A stretch of DNA of 64,000 bases from Planctomycetota bacterium (GTDB taxonomy: Bacteria; Planctomycetota; Planctomycetia; Pirellulales; Pirellulaceae), in assembly GCA_014238905.1 (NCBI GenBank), contig JABAAE010000003.1, forward strand, positions 1 through 64,000, given 5' to 3'. Positions within the stretch are counted from its first letter, which is position 1. Each line of letters begins with the position of its first letter. Both the position numbers and the translations under genes were made by a program. The notes beneath the pieces are model-generated. The model saw only the letters and a list, made by a program, of their open reading frames with translations. It did no database searches and was not told the DNA's origin. Positions 1 through 6,592 of this stretch are shown piece by piece.

Positions 1-56
1 CACAGACACAGACACAGACACAGACACAGACACAGACACAGACACAGACACAGACA
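1..56. repeat. Hexanucleotide tandem repeat (CACAGA)n inside a coding frame
   Basis: Nine perfect copies of CACAGA followed by a partial one open the window; the array may extend further upstream. In the frame of the downstream methyltransferase fragment it reads as alternating Gln and Thr. The unit is six bases, so copy-number change adds or removes Gln-Thr pairs without breaking the frame. Confidence 0.95.
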
Positions 57-431
57 CTGGCGTCCTATCTGGATTCCACCGAACAGGCCAGCCTCAACCA
101 GGGTTTATGGCTGACGGCCGAGCATTCCAACATGCAAAGCCGCCTTAATATCGTCCATCGAGAAGATCGGTACTCGACTTGTTTCACGTCGGCCTATGGG
201 AAATCCTCGATGCTCAGCGGCTCCTACCTGAGAGAGGTAAACGGTAGAATTCGTCGGTTTTCTCCAGCAGAAATCGCTCGTCTTCTCGGATTCAGCGAAG
301 GCTTCGTTAAGCGATTTCGTCCCGAAACAACAGAACTGACTCAAAGGCAACTTTGGAAACTGGTCGGTAATTCGATTTCAATTACCGTTGTCAAGGCTTT
401 GATTCGACATCACATGGAAGAGCTCAACTGA
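3..431 (+). CDS. Dnmt2-like cytosine-5 methyltransferase, C-terminal part (5' end outside window)
   Basis: An open frame runs from the window edge through the Gln-Thr repeat to a TGA at 429-431. What is seen: a CFT tripeptide followed by SAYG and a Ser/Gly-rich turn (about 174-215), then RRFSPAEIARLLGF (about 250-292) and a closing LVGNSISITVVKALI. Established: the CFT signature, the RYFTPxEIAxLLGFP block and the LLGNSLxVxVVxxLI block are the target-recognition and motif IX/X hallmarks of Dnmt2/TRDMT1, which methylates C38 of tRNA-Asp; ordinary DNA methyltransferases have other spacing here. The catalytic motifs (PPCQ, ENV) lie upstream of the window. The first internal ATG is at 132, but the matching frame extends beyond it, so this is a truncated view and not a small gene. 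The stop overlaps the 3' end of convergent mtnC by 8 bases. A DNA-modifying relative cannot be excluded. Confidence 0.75.
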   Translation, partial: QTQTQTQTQTQTQTQTQTLASYLDSTEQASLNQGLWLTAEHSNMQSRLNIVHREDRYSTCFTSAYGKSSMLSGSYLREVNGRIRRFSPAEIARLLGFSEGFVKRFRPETTELTQRQLWKLVGNSISITVVKALIRHHMEELN

Positions 432-1161
432 TCCGTATGGCGTCGAAAGACGAAACTTCCGAGTGCCAACCCGCAGGATCAACCGGTGCGTTTCCCGGTC
501 GGACGCTCAGCAACGTGTTCATCCCCGCTTTTTTGGCAGCGTCCAACTCTTCAACAATGTCACTGACAAAAAGAATCCTTTCCGGCGAGTGACCAGAGTC
601 CTCGGCAATTAGACGATAACTCTCGACCTCTTTTTTGGAACCCATTTTTGTATCGTAATGGCCTGAAAAATGGGCCAGAAGATCTCCGTCAACGGTGTGC
701 CCAAAGAAAAGCAACTGAGCGAAAACGCTACCCGATGAATAAATCCGGATCTCCTTTCCCAACGCCTTCCAAGCTTCCAGGGAGGGCCTCACATCTTCGT
801 AAACATGAGCTTTCAATTGTCCTGATTCAAATCCGGATTTCCATATTTGTCCCTGCAAGGACTTCAGACCGGTTGCTTTGATATCACCGTCCATTTGCCG
901 GAGAACTTCGTCAATAATCTGCTGCCGTTGATCTTCGACCGATAATCGTGAATCAGGCCAATCATCTCGACCAAGATCCTGAGCCATCAATTGAACGGAC
1001 TCAATCGTATGGGATTCAGACCAGAATTGCTGAAGATGATTCCTCAGATGTTCACGGACGTAGGGGAACATTTTGTCGTAAACAAACGAAACCGACGACG
1101 TTGTGCCTTCGATGTCGAGTAGTACGCAATCACAATTAATTGGAAACACGATCTCTTTCAT
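424..1161 (-). CDS. mtnC: Enolase-phosphatase E1 (2,3-diketomethylthiopentyl-1-phosphate)
   Basis: A bifunctional HAD-family enzyme of the methionine salvage pathway: it enolises and then dephosphorylates 2,3-diketo-5-methylthiopentyl-1-phosphate to the acireductone used by MtnD. The N-terminal LLDIEGTT is the HAD motif I of this family (nucleophile Asp, with Glu-Gly-Thr-Thr in place of the usual DGTL). YSSGSVFAQ (about residue 143) is motif II, the Lys of TKMGSKKE lies in motif III, and FVSDIVEELDAA is the acidic motif IV. The length of 245 residues is usual. It is the last gene of the minus-strand mtnB-mtnD-mtnC group but is separated from mtnD by 366 bases with tandem repeats, so it may have its own promoter. 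It overlaps the convergent methyltransferase stop by 8 bases. Confidence 0.93.
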   Translation of the reverse strand: MKEIVFPINCDCVLLDIEGTTSSVSFVYDKMFPYVREHLRNHLQQFWSESHTIESVQLMAQDLGRDDWPDSRLSVEDQRQQIIDEVLRQMDGDIKATGLKSLQGQIWKSGFESGQLKAHVYEDVRPSLEAWKALGKEIRIYSSGSVFAQLLFFGHTVDGDLLAHFSGHYDTKMGSKKEVESYRLIAEDSGHSPERILFVSDIVEELDAAKKAGMNTLLSVRPGNAPVDPAGWHSEVSSFDAIRIS

Positions 1162-1220
1162 TCAGATAGTTGGTAGGCAACCGTTGGGACCCCATCGATC
1201 CGAATGATTGACCACCCAGA

Positions 1221-1262
1221 CTTTTTTGAGCGATCTTTTTTGAGCGATCTTTTTTGAGCGAT
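1221..1262. repeat. Tandem repeat, 14-bp unit x 3
   Basis: Three perfect copies of CTTTTTTGAGCGAT stand head to tail about 60 bases upstream of mtnC. Each copy carries a T6 run on the plus strand (A6 on the transcribed minus strand). Confidence 0.95.
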
Positions 1263-1470
1263 TGACAACAAGCGATCAAAAATGTCCATCACCATCAAAC
1301 CGATACGTTCACCCAACCACTTAACCAACGATCAGGATAACCGGGCCGGGATTCGGCGTAAACTCGCCAAATGATCGAAGCTCGTTTCTCCGGCTCCCAT
1401 GCGATGACTCACAGGTTGAATTAAAACCCTTGGGGACAAGAAAATCCATCGTCTGGCACCCCTGCCACAG

Positions 1471-1507
1471 GTGGGCTTGATCACTGGTGGGCTTGATCAC
1501 TGGTGGG
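1471..1507. repeat. Tandem repeat, 16-bp unit x 2.3
   Basis: Two perfect copies of GTGGGCTTGATCACTG plus the first five bases of a third lie just downstream of the mtnD stop. Each unit contains the palindrome TGATCA. Confidence 0.93.
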
Positions 1508-1527
1508 AGCTCGCGCGGAATCAACCT

Positions 1528-2124
1528 TTAGGAAAGATCGACAACCGAGCCAGCACCTTCTCCATCTGCGGCACCCGGAGAAAGGTACGATGGCCCCAAG
1601 CAAATAGGGGCGTAATTTTCATGAACCGGGTTATCGGTGTAATGGGGTGCCCATCCGGAAGGATCCTCGAAAAGCCGAATACAACGAATCGTTCGATCAC
1701 TGCAGAGATTGAACCAGTGCAGGGTGCCCCGAGGAACATTGACCAAATCGCCTGATTCGACGGTGATGGCGAATACCGGACCGTTTTCAGGATTAACATG
1801 AAACACACCACTGCCTCTAACAGTAAACCGAACCTCATCCTCATCGTGGGTATGCTCTTTGTTGAATTTATTGAGCATATCATCTAGTCCAGGCGTTTCG
1901 GAAGAAACATTGATCACATCGGCTGTTACAAATCCTCCTTTTGATTTCAAGGCATCGATCTCCGGAGAATAAGCCTCCAAGATTTCTTCGTTGGAGGCAT
2001 CTCTATCAATCCTGCCCTCCACATCCCATTTTTCATACCAGAGACCATGGGGCGCCAGAAATTCCCGGATTTCATCAGGATCAGTAATTTCACGGTTTTC
2101 ATCAGGGACACTGATACTTGCCAT
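1528..2124 (-). CDS. mtnD: Acireductone dioxygenase
   Basis: A cupin-fold metal dioxygenase that splits the acireductone made by MtnC into 2-keto-4-methylthiobutyrate and formate (Fe form), the last-but-one step back to methionine. [10 protein letters not shown] (about residues 90-99) gives the HxHxxxxE metal triad, and the last His is in VPRGTLHWF. Length 198 residues is a little above the usual 180 because of a C-terminal tail rich in Gly, Ala and Ser. I place the start at the ATG at 2124, preceded by GAGAGAAAAAAGA; a TTG five codons upstream is possible but has no better ribosome binding site. It follows mtnB after 44 bases. Confidence 0.93.
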   Translation of the reverse strand: MASISVPDENREITDPDEIREFLAPHGLWYEKWDVEGRIDRDASNEEILEAYSPEIDALKSKGGFVTADVINVSSETPGLDDMLNKFNKEHTHDEDEVRFTVRGSGVFHVNPENGPVFAITVESGDLVNVPRGTLHWFNLCSDRTIRCIRLFEDPSGWAPHYTDNPVHENYAPICLGPSYLSPGAADGEGAGSVVDLS

Positions 2125-2168
2125 TCTTTTTTCTCTCAATTTAAAGATTCAAATAGGGACAACTTAGT

Positions 2169-2819
2169 TCAAGCGAGGCGAATGGGAGAGGGAATATTGG
2201 TCATCATCATCCTCCGCGCGATCACTTCAAACAGAAATTCAAATACCTCAATATGGCGTCTTGCCGAAAAAACATCCTTGCCCCAAGTATACAGACCGTG
2301 CCGCCTGATTAAATAGCCATAACATTTCCTGTCAGGATGATTGGCAAGATAGTTTTCAAATTCATCAGCCAACGCCGGTATATCCTGTGTATTTTCAAAG
2401 ATCGGCACCCAGATAGAAGACTGGTGATCGGGAATGCCCTCCAATCCCTTTAACATTTCATAGCCACTGATTTCAAAGCCATCCTCTTCATGAAAAAAGT
2501 CGCTGAGCAGAGTGCCCCAAACCGAATGGGTATGCAAAACACTTTTTGCATTCAGCCTTTGTACAGCCTTCACATGCAACATGGTTTCGGCGGAAGACTT
2601 TTGTGATTCCCCTTGAACAGGAGAACCATCCTGACCGACGACAACAAAATCGGATACGTCCAACTTCCCCTTGTCTTTCCCACTAACGGTAATCGTTATT
2701 TCAAGGGGATCTTCACGGCGTACCGCACTGTAGTTGCTACTGGTCCCCACACTCCACCCACGTGAGTGAAAAAGCTGACCGCACTCCACCAATCGCTCTC
2801 TCAAATTTGAATCGTTCAC
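2169..2819 (-). CDS. mtnB: Methylthioribulose-1-phosphate dehydratase
   Basis: A class II aldolase-fold, zinc-dependent dehydratase of methionine salvage that converts 5-methylthioribulose-1-phosphate to the diketone substrate of MtnC. Seen: the N-terminal GWSVGTSSNYSA, HTHSVWGTLLS (about residues 95-105, zinc His pair), and the second zinc region around RRHGLYTWG near residue 180. The length of 216 residues fits. The start is GTG with GGAG eight bases upstream. It sits 22 bases after ald and 44 before mtnD, so ald-mtnB-mtnD look co-transcribed. mtnA and mtnK are not in the window. Confidence 0.92.
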   Translation of the reverse strand: MNDSNLRERLVECGQLFHSRGWSVGTSSNYSAVRREDPLEITITVSGKDKGKLDVSDFVVVGQDGSPVQGESQKSSAETMLHVKAVQRLNAKSVLHTHSVWGTLLSDFFHEEDGFEISGYEMLKGLEGIPDHQSSIWVPIFENTQDIPALADEFENYLANHPDRKCYGYLIRRHGLYTWGKDVFSARRHIEVFEFLFEVIARRMMMTNIPSPIRLA

Positions 2820-2841
2820 TGTCTATCTCCGATACCTGCGG

Positions 2842-3948
2842 TTACCCTAAAATTGGCTCGTACTCTAGTTGAAATGCCGAGGCCACCGGCTGATTGGTGA
2901 TCCGCCCTGCATGAATATTGACCGCTGATGCTAATTCAGAAGATTGGCGGGCGCAATCCTCCACGCCTGAGTTTGCCAACTTGATGACATAAGGCAACGT
3001 CACATTACAAAGCGCAAATGTACTGGTCCTTCCAACAGCGCCTGGCATATTGGCCACGCAGTAATGAACAACTTCTTCTTCGATGAAAATCGGGTCGCTA
3101 TGAGTTGTCGGACGGGCGGTTTCGATGCAACCGCCCTGGTCCACGGCAACATCAACGATCACGCTACCAGGTTTCATCAACTTCAAATCGTCGCGGGTGA
3201 TCAGGCAAGGTGCCTTGGCTCCTGGTATCAACACCGCTCCGATTACCAAATCCGAAAGAGCCAATTGCTCACGCAACACGTGCCGATCACTGAAAAGCAC
3301 ATTCACGTTGGCCGGCATGACATCATCGAGGTACCGCAGCCGATCCATATTAATATCCAAGATGGAAACGTCAGCCTGAAACCCAGCCGCTATTTTGGCA
3401 GCATTGGTACCTACCACGCCGCCGCCTATGATCGTGATATGAGCCGGAGCGACACCAGGCACACCTCCCAAGAGTATCCCTCGGCCCATTTGAGGTCGCT
3501 CAAGAAACCTCGCCCCCTCTTGAATGCTCATTCTTCCGGCGACCTCACTCATGGGCGTCAACAGCGGCAACTGTCCCGTACCACTTTCGAGTGTTTCATA
3601 AGCAATACTCGTTGCACCGGATTCCTGCATCGCCATGGTCAACTCTCGACTGGCCGCAAAGTGAAAGTAGGTGAAGACAATCTGATCTTTGCGAATGAGC
3701 GGCCACTCAGTCGGCTGAGGCTCTTTGACTTTCACAATCAGCTCCGATTCGGCGAAGACCTCCTGTTGGCTTTCCACCAACTGGGCTCCGGCGTTGGAAT
3801 AATCCTCATCGGTTAACCCCGAACCGGTTCCCGCTCCTTTTTCAATCAGAACCTGATGGCCAAGACGGGTTAACTCTTCTGCGCCAACAGGCAGTAGTGC
3901 GACCCGATATTCATCGCGTTTGACTTCTTTGGGAACACCAACAATCAC
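2842..3948 (-). CDS. ald: Alanine dehydrogenase
   Basis: An NAD-dependent L-alanine dehydrogenase interconverting alanine with pyruvate and ammonium. The N-terminal MIVGVPKEVKRDEYRVAL carries the substrate-binding Arg, and KVKEPQ is the conserved Lys block of the Ald/PNT family. ITIIGGGVVGTNAAKIA (about residues 170-186) is the Rossmann dinucleotide loop, and MPGAVGRTSTFAL near residue 300 is a family signature. Length 368 against a usual 370. The start is GTG. It is the first gene of a probable operon with mtnB and mtnD, an unusual pairing: methionine salvage ends in a transamination of 2-keto-4-methylthiobutyrate, so amino-donor supply is a possible link, but this is inference. Confidence 0.93.
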   Translation of the reverse strand: MIVGVPKEVKRDEYRVALLPVGAEELTRLGHQVLIEKGAGTGSGLTDEDYSNAGAQLVESQQEVFAESELIVKVKEPQPTEWPLIRKDQIVFTYFHFAASRELTMAMQESGATSIAYETLESGTGQLPLLTPMSEVAGRMSIQEGARFLERPQMGRGILLGGVPGVAPAHITIIGGGVVGTNAAKIAAGFQADVSILDINMDRLRYLDDVMPANVNVLFSDRHVLREQLALSDLVIGAVLIPGAKAPCLITRDDLKLMKPGSVIVDVAVDQGGCIETARPTTHSDPIFIEEEVVHYCVANMPGAVGRTSTFALCNVTLPYVIKLANSGVEDCARQSSELASAVNIHAGRITNQPVASAFQLEYEPILG

Positions 3949-4104
3949 AACCGGTACATCCTTTTTCTAGGAACAAATGGGAAAGACTCAATCTCAACAT
4001 ATGCGTTGATTTTTGTCGAGCCGGTGAGCGATTCACGATAGCCAAATCGGTGACCAACCAGCATCGAAGAAAAGGTGAAAATATCCTCTGTTTTTCATTT
4101 TAGC

Positions 4105-4158
4105 GGGTTGCATACCCATTTAGTTTTTATATGGTGTATTTATGTGGGTTTTAAACCC
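4105..4158. promoter_or_regulatory. Paired palindromic sites upstream of the MraZ-like gene
   Basis: Two 13-bp inverted repeats of the form GGGT-N5-ACCC, each followed by ATTT, lie at 4105-4117 (central TGCAT) and 4146-4158 (central TTTAA, with full arms GGGTTT/AAACCC). Their centres are 41 bases apart, close to four helical turns, and the second ends 55 bases before the TTG start of the MraZ-like gene. The half site TGGG/GGGT resembles the TGGG boxes bound by E. coli MraZ, though those are direct repeats. Autoregulation is an inference. The rest of the 3949-4213 gap shows nothing I recognise. Confidence 0.5.
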
Positions 4159-4213
4159 ATTTTAAGAATACATGTGAAACAACTGTCAGCCGCAAGACGG
4201 GAGTAGTCATTTT

Positions 4214-4693
4214 TTGAGCGACGAAATACTGATCGGCGAACATCGGCGAAAGCTGGACGATCGATTTCGACTACTGGTTCCCAATGAATGGATGCCGTCG
4301 ATGTCACCTGACGGTGAAAACTGCATCTTGACGAAGGAACGGGTTGGCTCACTGAGTCTTTGGAATTCAGCTCGATGGCAAAAACGTCTGGATGACGGTG
4401 TTGATTTGATGAAGTCGAAAATCAATGCCGGCAAACTGAATGAGCGATTATCCGAAGTCCAATTGCTGGGCAGACTGTTATCGACGCGACACAAACAGGT
4501 ACCGGTTGCAGAGCGAGGAAGAATTGTCATCCCGGACGGATTTCGAGAATTCCTGGGGGTTGAAGCGGGTCAGGAAGTCATGATCGTCGGAGCGGCTATT
4601 TGCATCGAGATCTGGCATCCGGAGAAATGGATTGAACACCTAGGATCACAGATGCCGGAGTTCGGCACACTATTTGACAACATCACCGGCTAA
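4214..4693 (+). CDS. MraZ-like DNA-binding protein (double SpoVT/AbrB fold)
   Basis: 159 residues with two related halves. The first has LDDRFRLLVPNEW (about 14-26), the second AERGRIVIPDGFREFLG (about 97-113); both match the DxxGR-hhhP pattern of the MraZ swapped-hairpin domains. Established: MraZ is a nucleoid-associated transcriptional repressor usually found first in the dcw division cluster, upstream of rsmH. Here no rsmH, ftsI or mur gene follows; the next genes are sugar mutases. The start is TTG with GGGAG about ten bases upstream, and an in-frame TGA at 4175 rules out a much longer form. In the first half the usual Lys-Gly is replaced by Arg-Phe, so the identity is MraZ-like and not certain. 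Confidence 0.72.
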   Translation: MSDEILIGEHRRKLDDRFRLLVPNEWMPSMSPDGENCILTKERVGSLSLWNSARWQKRLDDGVDLMKSKINAGKLNERLSEVQLLGRLLSTRHKQVPVAERGRIVIPDGFREFLGVEAGQEVMIVGAAICIEIWHPEKWIEHLGSQMPEFGTLFDNITG

Positions 4694-5005
4694 GGAGAGC
4701 AACCTCAACCGACGTTTAAAAACATTCAAAATGCCCAGTCAGGAATTGTTGTGGCCGTAATTTTTTTTGTGTCTCTCTTGTTTGCAAATTAACAAAATCA
4801 TTTTTGCGAGCGACGACCGGAATGGATTCCGTTTCCTGGACTGGGCATTTTTTTTCAAAAAGCCAACCTTCAGGCATCCGAACCGATGGCCCTTGGATAA
4901 GCCGGCCACCCCTCCCCATTTTTCTGCTGGATTTGGCCGACTCCACGGTAACATCTACTGGAATCCACAAGCCTAAGCACCCTTGCCCGAATCAACTTGC
5001 CCTCA
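4694..5005. other. Gene-free region after the MraZ-like gene
   Basis: Convergent space between the MraZ-like gene and the minus-strand mutase. It holds the long-arm inverted repeat at 4729-4856, listed separately; frames here (for example 4767-4976) have no recognisable protein features. Confidence 0.7.
4729..4856 (+). terminator. Long-loop inverted repeat ending in a T run
   Basis: AATGCCCAGTCAGGAA at about 4729-4745 pairs with TTCCTGGACTGGGCATT at 4833-4849, with one bulged G, leaving a loop of about 87 bases that itself contains a T8 run. Eight T residues follow the right arm. It fits a terminator for the MraZ-like transcript or a structured small RNA; the long loop is unusual for a simple terminator. 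Confidence 0.5.
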
Positions 5006-6376
5006 TCAACTGGCCTGAATCACCTCTTGTGCCTTGGCGACCAGATCAGTGGCCAATTCCCGTGACCCCGCTTCGGCAATCACCCGCACGATCGGTTCGG
5101 TATTGCTCGCCCGGATCAAAAGCCAGGCTTTTTCAAAATCCAGTCGTAAACCATCGAGGCGATTAACAGTGGCCTCGTTAAAAACATTTTCCACAGCCTG
5201 CAAGGCAACATTCAGCTTTTCTTTTTCCAGTGGCAGCTTGGATTTAACGATTGAATATTCAGGAATTGCACTGACCAGATCATCAATAGAAGCCTGATGC
5301 ATCGACATCGCATCCATCGTTTGCGCCATGGCGACAAAACTGTCCCGGACATAGCCAACCCTGGGATCGATCGGACCTCCGTTGCCCTCGCCCCCATAAA
5401 TCGCTTGTTGATCAATCATCTCTTGCGTCACATTAGCTTCTCCAACGGCGCTGATCCGACATTCCGCTCCGAACGACTCCGCGATATCAACCGACATCCG
5501 GCTGGTTGCACAATTAATCACCACCACGCCGTCTTGCATTCCATTGTTCGGTAAGCTGTTTTGCGATGCCAAGGCATGCTGCATCGTGATCGCTAGGGTG
5601 TACTCCTCCCCAATGTACTTGCCGTGATTGTTAATGATCGCTAATCGATCCGCGTCAGGATCCTGACAGAAAACCACATCAGCATCAAAGTCCTTGGCAG
5701 CAGTCGCCACCTCCTTCAGATTGTCCTCGGTCGGCTCCGGCACATGCTCAAACTGCCCATCTGGACAATCACCCAATATCTTAAAGTCACAGTGAAGCTC
5801 ACTCAGCAATTTTCTGGCCAATAGGCTCCCTGCCCCATGATTACTATCCAAGACGACTTTGAGCCTGCGACTGCGGATCCTTTCTACATCGACGGTCCCC
5901 AGTACCAAGCGGAGATGCGATTCTGTCGTGTCCTGAATGCAGGATTTTTGCCCAACCCGATTTAACTGCACATAACCAAATTCGTTCCTCTCGAACGATT
6001 CAATAACCTCCTGCCCTTGGTTGGCTGTAATCACCCGGCCGCTGGCACCGAACAACTTGATGCCGTTATATTCGGGTGGATTATGGCTTGCGGATATTTG
6101 TAGGCCCCCTGAACTGCCAGTTTTCCTGACCAGCACACCCAGTGTCGGAGTCGCGCAAACGCCTGCATCGAGCACCTCAAATCCCGCCGACATCAAAGAG
6201 GCCGCAATCGCATCGGCAAACATAGCGCCCGTCTCTCGACCGTCCCGCCCAATCACAATCGAACCCGGCTTCAAATGTTGGGCAAACGCCAGGGCATATT
6301 GCGCAGCCAGAATCGGATTGAGGCTCTTTCCAACTATGCCACGCAGGCCAGACACACTAATGATAGGTTTTGACAT
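5006..6376 (-). CDS. glmM: Phosphoglucosamine mutase / phosphomannomutase family enzyme
   Basis: An alpha-D-phosphohexomutase of 456 residues. The N-terminal SGLRGIVG is the phosphate-entry loop, ISASHNPPEYNGIK (about residues 95-108) holds the phosphorylated catalytic Ser, DPDADRLAI (about 240) is the Mg loop, GEGNGG (about 330) is the sugar-specificity loop and RASNTEPIVRV near 425 is the C-terminal phosphate loop. GEGNGG is closer to the archaeal-type GlmM loop than to the GEQSGH of most bacterial GlmM, so the substrate could be glucosamine-, mannose- or glucose-phosphate. As the only GlmM candidate in view, UDP-GlcNAc synthesis is the likeliest role. Starts divergently from the next mutase across about 216 bases. 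Confidence 0.8.
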   Translation of the reverse strand: MSKPIISVSGLRGIVGKSLNPILAAQYALAFAQHLKPGSIVIGRDGRETGAMFADAIAASLMSAGFEVLDAGVCATPTLGVLVRKTGSSGGLQISASHNPPEYNGIKLFGASGRVITANQGQEVIESFERNEFGYVQLNRVGQKSCIQDTTESHLRLVLGTVDVERIRSRRLKVVLDSNHGAGSLLARKLLSELHCDFKILGDCPDGQFEHVPEPTEDNLKEVATAAKDFDADVVFCQDPDADRLAIINNHGKYIGEEYTLAITMQHALASQNSLPNNGMQDGVVVINCATSRMSVDIAESFGAECRISAVGEANVTQEMIDQQAIYGGEGNGGPIDPRVGYVRDSFVAMAQTMDAMSMHQASIDDLVSAIPEYSIVKSKLPLEKEKLNVALQAVENVFNEATVNRLDGLRLDFEKAWLLIRASNTEPIVRVIAEAGSRELATDLVAKAQEVIQAS

Positions 6377-6592
6377 TATTCCGGATCTAGGATAACTTCA
6401 CAAAATCATCGTCCCCAAACCAAGGACAACACGGGACAAGATAATAACCTAGATCGGGTTTTCAGTCCCCACACGATCCACGTTCCATATTGAATGGGAA
6501 TCATTCAATTGTACATTTCATTTCTGGATAATCCTCGGTTTATCGAGAATACTCTTCATGCCCTGTGCTTCAAAACCCTGGACCTCTCACCC

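Larger units (their letters stand above)
1162..1527. other. Intergenic region between mtnD and mtnC
   Basis: No gene is seen. The space holds two short tandem arrays, at 1221-1262 and 1471-1507, listed separately. Open frames here are short, unlike any family I recognise, and mostly shadow the end of mtnD. Confidence 0.7.

Noticed and set aside
1-56. Hexamer array considered as a non-coding satellite
   Set aside because: It is in frame with the methyltransferase fragment downstream with no stop, so coding is the simpler reading.
3064-3816. 250-codon plus-strand frame inside ald
   Set aside because: Antisense shadow of a well-supported gene; composition is that of a reversed coding frame.
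3949-4213. SAM-type riboswitch for the ald-mtn group
   Set aside because: No kink-turn or SAM-I/II style conserved helices were seen on the minus strand; the palindromes here face the MraZ-like gene.
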